This document shows, in pieces, positions 45,991 to 54,064 of a DNA stretch of 64,000 bases. This DNA is from Pseudomonas sp. A34-9 (lineage in GTDB: Bacteria > Pseudomonadota > Gammaproteobacteria > Pseudomonadales > Pseudomonadaceae), in the NCBI RefSeq assembly GCF_029543085.1, contig NZ_CP119967.1, positions 956,501 through 1,020,500 of the forward strand, written 5' to 3'. Under the pieces are notes generated by a model. It did not search any database and was not told the origin of the DNA. It worked only from the letters and a program-made list of their open reading frames with translations. Position 1 is the stretch's first letter. The number at the start of each line of letters is the position of its first letter. The translations under genes were made by a program, and so were the position numbers.

Positions 45991-46313
45991 TTTGGCTGTT
46001 TAAATTTGTGCCAGATAATCAGAACCTTCCCACAAGGTTTTCAGGTTGTCCGTCGGACGTGGGCTCTCTAGTCTCAGGGTGTCGCTGAATGTTCAGTGAT
46101 CGGGTGTGAGAACCCGCCGAGCTTGAAACTGGCACCAGTAAGACCATAATTGCGGCCGGCTTATTAGCTGTCGCAATGCCTTATGGCGGCTGTGTGCGGG
46201 CAGACTTCGGTCTGGCCGGTTTTCTGCTCACCGGTTTCTCACTCCGCACATAGCTGCCACCCTTTGCCACGTGAGAAATGGCTAAGGGCGGCTCGAATGA
46301 CGAGCAGATTTAT
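45991..46313 (+). ncRNA. Structured leader upstream of the DUF6124-type gene
   Basis: Between the repeats and the small gene the DNA can fold almost continuously. Hairpins: 46082-46099 (TCGCTGA/TCAGTGA), 46101-46116 (CGGGT/ACCCG) and 46149-46177 (ATTGCG/CGCAAT). A 16-bp stem (46184-46199 with 46244-46259, two G-U pairs) encloses two small hairpins: CAGAC-TTCG-GTCTG at 46201-46214 and CCGGT/ACCGG at 46216-46234. A further hairpin (46256-46269 with 46279-46292) uses four bases of the long stem, so the two compete. A last one (46291-46305) includes the likely ribosome site. It probably is a cis-acting leader or a separate RNA; no family assigned. Confidence 0.6.
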
Positions 46314-46679
46314 ATGAAAGATAAAATTGTCCCCGATCCACCCCTCGAACCCACAACCCCGCTCGAAGACGCCATCCGCGCCGACGACCAGATCAAAACC
46401 CGCGAAGCCATCAAACGCGCCCTGGATTTCTACCTCAGCCCCGACCCGGTCAAACCCCGGCAACCCCGCACGATGTTTCTGATCCAGCCGAACATCGACA
46501 CCGAAAGCCTGCTGGCGCATGCCTGTGAGTCACTGGCGTCGGCGAACACGCTAACGGGTAACTTTGCCGATCAGCTTGGCCGGCCCGAGCGTCATACGGC
46601 ACTGGCGATCCAGCAGATCATCATGCTGGCCGAGCTGGCGGTGAACCGGGCGCTGGATCGGGTTGATCCACAAGCTTGA
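46314..46679 (+). CDS. DUF6124/DUF3077-like small protein
   Basis: A 121-residue cytoplasmic protein of a Pseudomonas-specific family of unknown function. The N-terminus MKDKIVPDPPLEPTTPLEDA is proline-rich; the centre TREAIKRALDFYLSP is followed by TMFLIQPNIDTESLLAHACE and SLASANTLTGNFADQLGRPE, then a helical end ERHTALAIQQIIMLAELAVN. I prefer the ATG at 46314; an in-frame ATG at 46278 lies in a hairpin loop and adds MAKGGSNDEQIY. Only a weak GAGC ribosome site is visible, inside a small hairpin. Several such genes usually occur per genome. Confidence 0.78.
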   Translation: MKDKIVPDPPLEPTTPLEDAIRADDQIKTREAIKRALDFYLSPDPVKPRQPRTMFLIQPNIDTESLLAHACESLASANTLTGNFADQLGRPERHTALAIQQIIMLAELAVNRALDRVDPQA

Positions 46680-46695
46680 GACCGCGGTATCGTTC

Positions 46696-46760
46696 ATCGC
46701 GAGCAGGCTCACTCCTACATTTGGAATGCGTTCCCCTGTAGGAGTGAGCCTGCTCGCGAT
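46696..46760. repeat. REPIN, family B
   Basis: atcgcgagcaggctcactcc-taca (46696-46719) and its perfect inverse (46737-46760), with a short 17-bp spacer, oriented opposite to the other family-B copies. Confidence 0.9.
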
Positions 46761-46793
46761 GACGCCAGAACAAACAACACAAATCCCGGACAC

Positions 46794-46830
46794 AAAAAAA
46801 CCGCCGATCATTCACCGATCGGCGGTTTTT
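46794..46830. terminator. Bidirectional terminator
   Basis: CCGCCGATC (46801-46809) pairs with GATCGGCGG (46817-46825), flanked by A7 on the left and T5 on the right, so it can end both the DUF6124-type gene and the convergent SIMPL gene. Confidence 0.92.
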
Positions 46831-46848
46831 CATTCAGCCCACGTCACA

Positions 46849-47565
46849 TCACTGCATCAACACTTCAATCGAGCCATCAGCGGTCATGCTCACCTGGCTG
46901 GTGCCGGCTTCAACTTCCGGCGTCACTGGCGCCGAATCCATCGCCGCTGCTTTCATCATCATCGGTGCGCGCAGGTACGGTTGTGGATAACCGTTGCTGT
47001 TGAGGTTCAGGTTGACGATTTTGTAACCCTTGCCGCCCAGCGCATCGGTGGCCAGTTGGGCGCGGGCCTTGAAGGCGGTGACGGCTTCTTTGAGCAGCGC
47101 GTCTTCGCTGGACTTGCGCGTCGGGTCGGCAATGGCGAAGTCCATGCCGCCCATTTTCAGGTCGGTCAGCAGTTCACCGGTGAGTTTGGACAGGGCGGTG
47201 AAGTCGGCGCTTTCCAGGCGCAGTTCGGCGCGTTCACGCCAGCCGGTGATTTTCTGGCCTTTGGTGTCGTAGATCGGGTAGCTGTTGCGGCTGCCCTGGC
47301 GCAGGGTGATGTCTTTGACTTGCTTGGCCTGGGCCAGTGCCTTGTTCATGGTGGTGCTGACGTCGGCGGCGAGTTTGGCCGGGTCGGTGTTTTGCTCTTC
47401 GGTGTAGAGGGTGACGATCATCAGGTCGCGGGCGACTTCCGTGCTGACTTCGGCGCGCAGGGAAATCTGGTTGTAGTGCAGCTCATCGGCGGCCAGGGCC
47501 GGAAGGCTGGCGACGCTGCCGACGGTCAGGGCGAGAAGGGCGGCGCTGCGGCGGAATGTGTGCAT
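46849..47565 (-). CDS. SIMPL-domain (DUF541) periplasmic protein
   Basis: A 238-residue exported protein. Signal peptide SAALLALTVGSVASLPALAA; the mature part follows the SIMPL/DUF541 pattern: LHYNQISLRAEVSTEVARDL, NTDPAKLAADVSTTMNKALA, SRNSYPIYDTKGQKITGWRE and LKMGGMDFAIADPTRKSSED. Relatives (BP26/OMP28, YggE) form ring-shaped oligomers and are linked to oxidative stress, but no activity is assigned. AAGGAGCTTTC precedes the ATG at 47565; the frame extends upstream to 47619 without support. Divergent from roxS. Confidence 0.87.
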   Translation of the reverse strand: MHTFRRSAALLALTVGSVASLPALAADELHYNQISLRAEVSTEVARDLMIVTLYTEEQNTDPAKLAADVSTTMNKALAQAKQVKDITLRQGSRNSYPIYDTKGQKITGWRERAELRLESADFTALSKLTGELLTDLKMGGMDFAIADPTRKSSEDALLKEAVTAFKARAQLATDALGGKGYKIVNLNLNSNGYPQPYLRAPMMMKAAAMDSAPVTPEVEAGTSQVSMTADGSIEVLMQ

Positions 47566-47832
47566 GAAAGCTCCTTGATGAGGGCGCAGGTGATGGTTCG
47601 GGGGCCTGCGTGAAACCATCAGACTCTAGCTTTTATGATCCGGTTCGCCCAGTTACAACTTCTATACAGATAACAGCGAAGCTGCGAGCGACAAGCTCAA
47701 GCTTTGACCAGTAGCTTGCAGCTCGAAACTTGCAGCTTGTACGGTGTGGTCGTTTGCCGCACTTTCGCCTCTCAAGGCCGCGGCTTGGTTATACTCCGTG
47801 CGATCCGCCTGGAGCGCTCATCAGGAGAGCTC

Positions 47833-49095
47833 ATGCTCGCCCCCGTACAACTGACTTCCGCCACTCGCCAGAACCTCTGGCGGCTGACTTTCATTCGCAC
47901 CCTGGTGCTCGGCGCGCAGGCCGGTTCCGTAGGCCTGGCCTACTGGCTGCAACTGCTGCCGTTGCCGTGGGTGCAACTGGCGATGACCCTCGGCTGCTCG
48001 ACGCTGCTCTGCGTGTTCACCGCCGTGCGCCTGCGCACTTCGTGGCCGGTGACCGAACTCGAATATGCGCTGCAACTGGCCTGCGATCTGGTGATCCACA
48101 GTGCGCTGCTGTATTTCTCCGGTGGTTCAACCAACCCGTTCGTTTCCTATTATCTGGTGCCGCTGACCATCGCGGCGGTGACGCTGCCGTGGCGCTATTC
48201 AGTGATTCTGTCGGGCATCGCGCTGGCGCTGTACACGGTGATGCTGACGCGCTTCTATCCACTGGAAACCCTGCCGGTCGCCCGCGAGAATCTGCAGATC
48301 TACGGCATGTGGCTGAGCTTCGCGCTCGCAGCGGCGGTGATCACCTTCTTCGCTGCGCGCATGGCTGAGGAGCTGCGTCGCCAGGAAGAATTGCGCGCGA
48401 TCCGTCGTGAGGAAGGCCTGCGCGATCAGCAATTGCTCGCCGTCGCCACCCAAGCCGCTGGCGCCGCTCATGAACTCGGCACGCCGCTGGCGACCATGAG
48501 TGTATTGCTCAAGGAAATGCAGCAGGATCATCCCGACCCGATGCTGCAGGACGATCTGAAAGTGCTGCAGGATCAGGTCAAACTGTGCAAAGAAACCTTG
48601 CAACAACTGGTTCGCGCCGCTGAAGCCAACCGGCGTCTGGCGGTCGAGATGCAGGACGTCACCGACTGGCTCGACGAAGCGCTGAACCGCTGGCACCTGA
48701 TGCGTCCGGAAGCCAGTTATCGCTTCCACCGCCTCGGCCAAGGCGCCGTGCCGCGCATGGCGCCGCCACCGGATTTGACTCAGGCGCTGCTGAATCTGCT
48801 CAACAACGCCGCCGACGCCTGCCCGGAAAATCTCAAGGTGACGCTGGACTGGGACGCAGAAACCGTGACCATCAGCATTCGTGACCACGGCGCCGGTGTG
48901 CCGCTGGCCATCGCCGAGCAGATCGGCAAACCGTTTTTTACTACCAAGGGCAAAGGTTTCGGCCTGGGCCTGTTTTTGAGCAAGGCCAGCGTGACACGCG
49001 CCGGCGGCTCAGTGAAACTCTATAGTCATGAGGAAGGCGGCACGCTCACCGAGCTGCGCCTGCCCCACGGCGCCCGAGGAGACCAACATGAGTGA
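47833..49095 (+). CDS. roxS: RoxS, redox-sensing histidine kinase (RegB/PrrB family)
   Basis: A 420-residue membrane kinase with six N-terminal helices (residues ~15-180). The loop FSGGSTNPFVSYYL holds the GGxxNPF quinone-binding motif known from RegB. The H box is QAAGAAHELGTPLATMSVLL, and DDLKVLQDQVKLCKETLQQL contains a Cys at the position of the RegB redox switch. N, G1 and G2 boxes are LLNLLNNAADACPEN, IRDHGAGVPLAI and GKGFGLGLFLSKASV. AGGAGAGCTC precedes the ATG; an upstream extension to 47704 is unlikely. It overlaps roxR by 8 bases. Known role: control of respiratory-chain genes with RoxR. Confidence 0.93.
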   Translation: MLAPVQLTSATRQNLWRLTFIRTLVLGAQAGSVGLAYWLQLLPLPWVQLAMTLGCSTLLCVFTAVRLRTSWPVTELEYALQLACDLVIHSALLYFSGGSTNPFVSYYLVPLTIAAVTLPWRYSVILSGIALALYTVMLTRFYPLETLPVARENLQIYGMWLSFALAAAVITFFAARMAEELRRQEELRAIRREEGLRDQQLLAVATQAAGAAHELGTPLATMSVLLKEMQQDHPDPMLQDDLKVLQDQVKLCKETLQQLVRAAEANRRLAVEMQDVTDWLDEALNRWHLMRPEASYRFHRLGQGAVPRMAPPPDLTQALLNLLNNAADACPENLKVTLDWDAETVTISIRDHGAGVPLAIAEQIGKPFFTTKGKGFGLGLFLSKASVTRAGGSVKLYSHEEGGTLTELRLPHGARGDQHE

Positions 49096-49648
49096 CGAAA
49101 TCCAAGTCGAAGGCGAAGAACTGCCGCATTTGCTGCTGGTCGACGACGACGCAACCTTCACCCGCGTCATGGCCCGTGCCATGGCTCGCCGTGGTTTTCG
49201 CGTCAGCACTGCAGGTTCCGCTGAAGAAGGCCTGACCATTGCCCAGGCCGATCTGCCTGATTACGCCGCGCTCGACCTGAAAATGGACGGCGACTCCGGT
49301 CTGGTGTTGCTGCCCAAACTGCTGGAGCTGGACCCGGAAATGCGCGTGGTGATCCTCACCGGTTATTCGAGCATTGCCACCGCGGTCGAGGCGATCAAAC
49401 GCGGCGCCTGCAACTACCTGTGCAAACCGGCCGACGCCGACGATGTGCTGGCCGCGTTGCTGTCCGAGCACGCCGACCTCGACAGTCTGGTGCCGGAAAA
49501 CCCGATGTCGGTGGACCGCTTGCAGTGGGAGCACATCCAGCGCGTGCTCACCGAGCACGAAGGCAACATCTCCGCCACTGCCCGCGCCCTGGGCATGCAC
49601 CGCCGCACCCTGCAGCGCAAACTGCAGAAGCGCCCGGTTCGTCGCTGA
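49088..49648 (+). CDS. roxR: RoxR response regulator (RegA/PrrA family)
   Basis: A 186-residue regulator. The receiver domain has LLLVDDDATFTRVMARAMAR (acidic pocket), the phosphoacceptor Asp in DYAALDLKMDGDSGLVLLPK, the Thr in VVILTGYSS and Lys in NYLCKPADADDV. The C-terminal Fis-type helix-turn-helix is GNISATARALGMHRRTLQRK, as in RegA. GAGGAGACCAAC precedes the ATG, which overlaps the roxS stop. The pair forms one operon closed by a hairpin at 49687-49714. Confidence 0.95.
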   Translation: MSDEIQVEGEELPHLLLVDDDATFTRVMARAMARRGFRVSTAGSAEEGLTIAQADLPDYAALDLKMDGDSGLVLLPKLLELDPEMRVVILTGYSSIATAVEAIKRGACNYLCKPADADDVLAALLSEHADLDSLVPENPMSVDRLQWEHIQRVLTEHEGNISATARALGMHRRTLQRKLQKRPVRR

Positions 49649-49686
49649 ACCTGCGCTGAACGACTATCGCCAGCCCTCGCGATAAA

Positions 49687-49714
49687 ACGCACCGATCTAC
49701 TATGATCGGTGCGT
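49687..49714 (+). terminator. roxSR terminator
   Basis: ACGCACCGATC and GATCGGTGCGT make a perfect 11-bp stem with a 6-base loop, 38 bp after roxR, followed by a T-rich stretch (gtctgttctttt). Confidence 0.75.
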
Positions 49715-49744
49715 GTCTGTTCTTTTCTATATCGAGCCTTATCC

Positions 49745-51472
49745 ATGAATCAGAACGCTGAATATTCCGCGGTCAACGATGCTGTGCGCGGGCAGTTTTT
49801 TCGTAAAGTGTGGGCGATGACCACGCCTTACTGGCGCAGCGAAGAGAAGGGCAAGGCCTGGACATTGCTGATTGCCGTGATCGCGCTGTCGCTGTTCAGC
49901 GTGGCGATTTCGGTGTGGATCAACAGTTGGTACAAGGATTTCTACAACGCCCTGCAAAAGAAGGACGAAGCGGCGTTCTGGCAGTTGATCCTGTATTTCT
50001 GCGGGATCGCCACGGTGGCGATTCTTGGCGCGGTGTATCGCCTGTACCTGACGCAGATGCTGACCATCCGCTGGCGGGCGTGGTTGACCGAAAACCACTT
50101 CAAGCGCTGGCTCGGTCACAAAAACTACTATCAGCTGGAGCAGGGCGGTTACACCGATAACCCCGACCAGCGGATTTCCGAAGACCTCAACACCTTTACT
50201 GCCAACACCCTGAGCCTGGGCCTCGGGCTGATTCGCACGGTGGTCAGTCTGGTGTCGTTCTCGATCATTTTGTGGGGCGTTTCGGGCAGCATCGAAGTGT
50301 TCGGCATCGAGATTCCCGGCTACATGTTCTGGTGTGCACTGATTTATGCCGCCGTCGGCAGTTGGCTGACGCACCTGATCGGTCGACGCTTGATCGGCCT
50401 GAACAACCAACAACAACGTTTCGAAGCTGATTTGCGTTTTTCCATGGTGCGCGTGCGCGAGAACGCCGAAAGCATCGCCTTGTACAACGGCGAGCCAAAC
50501 GAAAATCGTCGTTTGAGCAGCCGTTTCGGGCTGGTCTGGCACAACTTCTGGGACATCATGCGCGTGTCCAAGCGCCTGACGTTCTTCACTTCCGGGTATG
50601 GCCAGATCGCAATCATCTTCCCGTTCATCGTGGCTGCCCCGCGTTACCTGGCGGGCAAGATCGAGCTGGGCGAACTGATGCAAATCAACTCGGCGTTCGG
50701 CAACGTGCAGGAGAATTTCAGCTGGTTCATCAGTGCGTATTCGGATCTGGCCGCGTGGCGCGCAACGTGTGATCGTCTGCTGAGTTTCCGCCAGGCCATG
50801 ACCGACAACGAAGAACGCACCCCGGCCATCGATGTGCAGAATCAGGGCAGCGAATTGAAGGTGCACAACCTCGGTCTGGACCTGGCCGACGGTCGTCATC
50901 TGCTGACCAATGCCGACATGACCGTCGAACCGGGGGAGCGGGTGATGGTCAGCGGGCGTTCCGGCAGCGGCAAGTCGACGCTGCTGCGGGCGATGGGGCA
51001 TTTGTGGCCGGCGGGCCACGGCAACATTCGCTTGCCGGCGGCGCGTTATCTGTTCCTGCCGCAGAAACCCTATCTGCCTATCGGCACCCTGCGCGAAGCG
51101 TTGAGTTATCCACAACCGGGCGACACCTACGCGCCGGAGCGTTATGCACAAGTGCTGGAAACCTGCCGCTTGCCGCATCTGGTCGCGCGGCTGGACGAGG
51201 CCAATCACTGGCAACGCATGCTTTCTCCGGGCGAACAACAACGTTTGGCTTTCGCCCGCGCAATGCTTTACGCGCCGCAATGGCTGTACATGGACGAAGC
51301 CACTTCGGCGATGGACGAGGAAGACGAAGCGACGCTGTATCAGGCGCTGATCGATCAATTGCCGGGGCTGAGCATTGTCAGCGTCGGCCATCGCAGCAGC
51401 TTGAAACGCTTCCATCCACGCCATGTGCGGATCGACAGCGGCCATTTGGTTGAACAAACCGTGACTGCCTGA
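49745..51472 (+). CDS. SbmA/YddA-type ABC transporter (fused membrane domain and ATPase)
   Basis: A 575-residue inner-membrane protein. The N-terminal ~360 residues follow the SbmA/BacA-like membrane fold (MTTPYWRSEEKGKAWTLLIA, VAISVWINSWYKDFYNALQK, NYYQLEQGGYTDNPDQRISE). The C-terminal ATPase has Walker A MVSGRSGSGKSTLLRAMGHL, signature LSPGEQQRLAFARAMLYAPQ and Walker B WLYMDEATSAMDEED. Relatives (YddA, Rv1819c, ABCD group) move peptides, vitamin B12 or acyl chains; the substrate here is unknown. The ATG at 49745 has only a weak site, but conserved sequence starts soon after it. Monocistronic. Confidence 0.88.
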   Translation: MNQNAEYSAVNDAVRGQFFRKVWAMTTPYWRSEEKGKAWTLLIAVIALSLFSVAISVWINSWYKDFYNALQKKDEAAFWQLILYFCGIATVAILGAVYRLYLTQMLTIRWRAWLTENHFKRWLGHKNYYQLEQGGYTDNPDQRISEDLNTFTANTLSLGLGLIRTVVSLVSFSIILWGVSGSIEVFGIEIPGYMFWCALIYAAVGSWLTHLIGRRLIGLNNQQQRFEADLRFSMVRVRENAESIALYNGEPNENRRLSSRFGLVWHNFWDIMRVSKRLTFFTSGYGQIAIIFPFIVAAPRYLAGKIELGELMQINSAFGNVQENFSWFISAYSDLAAWRATCDRLLSFRQAMTDNEERTPAIDVQNQGSELKVHNLGLDLADGRHLLTNADMTVEPGERVMVSGRSGSGKSTLLRAMGHLWPAGHGNIRLPAARYLFLPQKPYLPIGTLREALSYPQPGDTYAPERYAQVLETCRLPHLVARLDEANHWQRMLSPGEQQRLAFARAMLYAPQWLYMDEATSAMDEEDEATLYQALIDQLPGLSIVSVGHRSSLKRFHPRHVRIDSGHLVEQTVTA

Positions 51473-51486
51473 CTCCACCGATTCCT

Positions 51487-51565
51487 TGTAGGAGCTGCCG
51501 AAGGCTGCGATCTTTTGATCTTGATCTTTGAAATTAAAAGATCGCAGCCTTCGGCAGCTCCTACA
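51487..51565. repeat. REPIN, family A
   Basis: ttgtaggagctgccgaaggc-tgcgatctttt against aaaagatcgcagccttcggc-agctcctaca, just upstream of the GntR-type regulator's promoter. Confidence 0.9.
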
Positions 51566-51575
51566 GGGAGGTCGT

Positions 51576-51595
51576 GTTGACAGTGATCGTACAAC
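51576..51595. promoter_or_regulatory. Putative operator of the aldarate GntR regulator (own promoter)
   Basis: GTTGACAGTGATCGTACAAC matches the reverse complement of the kdgD-promoter site (53001-53020) at 16 of 20 positions, including the shared ATCGTACAAC half. It lies 44 bp before the regulator's start, overlaps a TTGACA hexamer, and suggests autoregulation. Confidence 0.65.
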
Positions 51596-51638
51596 CCGCT
51601 TGAGCTATGATGCCCACAAGCCGAATTTTCGAGACAAG

Positions 51639-52397
51639 ATGCACACCATGGAAAACCTGATCGACACCCCGCGCCTCCCACGCAAGCGCCGCAGCCTGGC
51701 CCAGGAACTGGTGACGGTGCTGAGCGAGCAGATCCGCGATGGCCTGCTCAAACGCGGTGACAAATTGCCTACCGAGTCGGCGATCATGGAAGCTCATGGC
51801 GTCAGCCGCACCGTCGTGCGTGAGGCGATTTCCCGCTTGCAGGCTGCAGGGCAAGTGGAAACCCGCCACGGCATCGGTACCTTCGTGCTCGACACGCCGA
51901 GCCCGAGTGGTTTCCGTATCGATCCGGCCACCGTCGTCACCCTGCGTGATGTGCTGGCCATCCTCGAATTGCGCATCAGCCTCGAAGTGGAGTCTGCCGG
52001 CCTTGCCGCGCAACGCCGCAGCGCCGAGCAACTGGCGACCATGCGCGCGGCCCTCGATGCACTCAACGAGAGTGCCGCCCATGCCAGTGATGCGGTTGCG
52101 TCGGACTTTGCTTTCCACCTGGAAATCGCCCTGTCCACCGGCAACCGCTACTTCACCGACATCATGACCCACCTGGGCACCAGCATCATTCCGCGTACGC
52201 GGCTGAACTCAGCGCGACTGGCTCACGATGATCATCAGCATTACATGAGCCGCCTGAGTCGTGAACACGAAGAAATCTACGACGCGATTGCCCGTCAGGA
52301 TTCCGATGCAGCGCGTGCGGCGATGCGTCTGCACCTGACCAACAGCCGCGAAAGACTGCGCCAGGCCCATGAAGAGGCACAGGCGCAGCGGGGTTAA
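51639..52397 (+). CDS. GntR/FadR-family regulator of aldarate catabolism
   Basis: A ~252-residue regulator. The N-terminal winged helix (RRSLAQELVTVLSEQIRDGL, DKLPTESAIMEAHGVSRTVV, REAISRLQAAGQVETRHGIG) is GntR-type; the all-helical FCD domain (ISLEVESAGLAAQRRSAEQL, FAFHLEIALSTGNRYFTDIM, MRLHLTNSRERLRQAHEEAQ) carries the Asp/His metal-ligand pattern of FadR subfamily sensors. ATG 51639 has GAGA just upstream; ATG 51648 (MENLIDTP) is a good alternative. It precedes the kdgD-garD genes, and matching operators lie in front of itself and of kdgD, so it very likely controls them, with an aldarate or intermediate as effector. Confidence 0.87.
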   Translation: MHTMENLIDTPRLPRKRRSLAQELVTVLSEQIRDGLLKRGDKLPTESAIMEAHGVSRTVVREAISRLQAAGQVETRHGIGTFVLDTPSPSGFRIDPATVVTLRDVLAILELRISLEVESAGLAAQRRSAEQLATMRAALDALNESAAHASDAVASDFAFHLEIALSTGNRYFTDIMTHLGTSIIPRTRLNSARLAHDDHQHYMSRLSREHEEIYDAIARQDSDAARAAMRLHLTNSRERLRQAHEEAQAQRG

Positions 52398-52401
52398 GTC
52401 G

Positions 52402-52782
52402 TCAGGCCTCGATCCGCAACGTCAACGCCTGCGAAGACGGCTCCATGCTCGACTCATCGACAAACTTGTAACGCAACTCGACTTCTGTATCCAGGTACGG
52501 ACGCAGTGCTTCCTTGGGGATCTGCAACTCGATCCCCGTCAGTTTTTCCATCTCGTCTTCGGCATCGTCCCAGGTGCCAGTGTCCACTTCTTCGCCTGCC
52601 CATTCCGGCTCTTCAGGGTCGTCTCCGAGAATCGGATAAACACTCCAGTTCGCTGGAAAATCACTTGAGTCCGGGACCTGTACGATCAATACATCGGGTA
52701 GCGCGGATAGCTGAAGGGTGAGGGTGTCAGGGGCGGAAGAGGCGATTTGCGCGAGGGTCGGTGCAGCATAATTCACGAACAT
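52402..52782 (-). CDS. Hypothetical acidic protein
   Basis: A 126-residue soluble protein I cannot assign. No signal peptide or membrane helix. It is strongly acidic in the middle (LGDDPEEPEWAGEEVDTGTW and DDAEDEMEKL), and the pattern VLIVQVPDSSDFPANWSVYP then IPKEALRPYLDTEVELRYKF suggests a beta-rich fold. AAGGAAACTG precedes the ATG. It lies on the minus strand between the regulator and kdgD, facing away from both; its end is 4 bp from the regulator's stop. Real on the basis of start site and composition, but of unknown function. Confidence 0.65.
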   Translation of the reverse strand: MFVNYAAPTLAQIASSAPDTLTLQLSALPDVLIVQVPDSSDFPANWSVYPILGDDPEEPEWAGEEVDTGTWDDAEDEMEKLTGIELQIPKEALRPYLDTEVELRYKFVDESSMEPSSQALTLRIEA

Positions 52783-53077
52783 TTCAGTTTCCTTCGAAGG
52801 TCCGCCACGATCCTTCGTGGCAGTCGTCGCACCTTACCCGGCGTTTCTCCAGCGCTCAGTAAACGAATCTTGACCAGACATTTCTACGATAAGACCCAGT
52901 AAACACGGGCCTCTTCAACGAAAACGCCGGCTGCATAAACAATCTTGTCCGACAAAAAAACACCCACAACGATGAAATGCAGTTGACGGTTATCTTTTAA
53001 GTTGTACGATGACCTACAACTTCGGCGAAGGCTGAACGATCCACTCACAAAAACGTTGCTACCAGGGTGTTCGAATA
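52783..53077. promoter_or_regulatory. kdgD promoter region
   Basis: About 295 bp between the divergent small gene and kdgD, A/T-richer than its surroundings. A plausible promoter is TTGACG (52983-52988) and TACGAT (53005-53010), spaced 16 bp; the operator at 53001-53020 covers the -10. Confidence 0.6.
53001..53020. promoter_or_regulatory. Putative GntR operator at the kdgD promoter
   Basis: GTTGTACGATGACCTACAAC sits inside the longer inverted repeat AAGTTGT-N10-ACAACTT (52999-53022). Size and symmetry fit FadR-type operators, and a related site lies in front of the regulator gene. It overlaps the proposed -10, implying repression. Confidence 0.72.
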
Positions 53078-53989
53078 ATGAATCCACAAGAACTGAAGTC
53101 CATCCTCTCTGCCGGCCTGCTGTCTTTCCCGGTGACCGATTTCAACGCGCAGGGCGATTTCAACCGCGCGGGCTATATCAAACGCCTGGAATGGCTGGCT
53201 CCGTATGGCGCTTCAGCCTTGTTCGCCGCGGGTGGCACTGGTGAGTTCTTCTCCCTCGCCGCCAGCGAATACTCGGAAATCATCAAGACTGCCGTCGACA
53301 CCTGTGAAACCAGCGTGCCGATCCTCGCCGGTGTCGGTGGTTCGACCCGCCAGGCCATCGAATACGCTCAAGAAGCCGAGCGTCTGGGCGCCAAAGGTCT
53401 GTTGCTGCTGCCGCACTACCTGACCGAAGCGAGCCAGGACGGTGTCGCCGCTCATGTTGAAGCCGTGTGTAAATCGGTCAACATCGGCGTGGTTGTTTAC
53501 AACCGCAACGTTTGCCGCCTCAACGCACCGCTGCTGGAACGTCTGGCCGAGCGCTGCCCGAACCTCATTGGTTACAAGGACGGTCTGGGTGATATCGAGT
53601 TGATGGTGTCGATCCGTCGCCGCCTCGGTGATCGCTTCAGCTACCTGGGTGGCCTGCCGACCGCCGAAGTCTACGCCGCGGCCTACAAGGCGCTGGGCGT
53701 GCCGGTTTACTCGTCGGCGGTCTTCAACTTCATCCCGAAAACCGCGATGGACTTCTACCACGCGATCGCTCGTGAAGATCACGCCACCGTTGGCAAGATC
53801 ATCGACGACTTCTTCCTGCCGTACCTGGACATCCGCAACCGCAAGGCCGGTTACGCCGTGAGCATCGTCAAGGCAGGCGCAAAAATCGCCGGCTATGACG
53901 CAGGCCCGGTGCGGGCGCCGCTGACCGATCTGACGGGCGAGGAGTACGAAATGCTCGCCGCGCTGATCGACAAGCAAGGTGCGCAGTAA
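53078..53989 (+). CDS. kdgD: 5-dehydro-4-deoxyglucarate dehydratase
   Basis: A 303-residue class I aldolase-fold enzyme (DapA superfamily). It dehydrates and decarboxylates 5-keto-4-deoxy-D-glucarate to 2,5-dioxovalerate (alpha-ketoglutarate semialdehyde). The Schiff-base lysine is in [15 protein letters not shown]; the glycine-rich [10 protein letters not shown] and the tyrosine motif [16 protein letters not shown] are also visible. The next gene oxidises its product, and GarD, further on, makes its substrate. AGGG before the ATG is weak. A terminator-like hairpin follows, so downstream genes may receive reduced transcription. Confidence 0.93.
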   Translation: MNPQELKSILSAGLLSFPVTDFNAQGDFNRAGYIKRLEWLAPYGASALFAAGGTGEFFSLAASEYSEIIKTAVDTCETSVPILAGVGGSTRQAIEYAQEAERLGAKGLLLLPHYLTEASQDGVAAHVEAVCKSVNIGVVVYNRNVCRLNAPLLERLAERCPNLIGYKDGLGDIELMVSIRRRLGDRFSYLGGLPTAEVYAAAYKALGVPVYSSAVFNFIPKTAMDFYHAIAREDHATVGKIIDDFFLPYLDIRNRKAGYAVSIVKAGAKIAGYDAGPVRAPLTDLTGEEYEMLAALIDKQGAQ

Positions 53990-53998
53990 CACCCGACA

Positions 53999-54031
53999 AA
54001 AGCGAGGCCGCTGAGCAATCAGCGGCTTTTT
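53999..54031 (+). terminator. Terminator-like hairpin between kdgD and the dehydrogenase gene
   Basis: GCCGCTGA (54007-54014) pairs with TCAGCGGC (54019-54026) around a GCAA loop, followed by TTTTT. It lies 10 bp after kdgD and inside an otherwise collinear operon, so it may tune downstream expression. Confidence 0.78.
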
Positions 54032-54064
54032 GCGTGAAGGCTTTGAGATGTGAGGGCTGCCCCT

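Noticed and set aside
46184..46259. The three-way junction before the DUF6124-type gene as a tRNA or a known phage C4 RNA
   Set aside because: Its arms do not match tRNA proportions (no anticodon-arm layout, no CCA), and I could not confirm the C4 consensus without a covariance search; left as an unassigned structured RNA.
47670..47745. Short alternating agcttgcagctcgaaacttg-like repeats before roxS, resembling the stretch at 21332-21360
   Set aside because: Low-complexity similarity over ~30 bp only; too little to call an element, and it may simply be part of the roxS upstream region.
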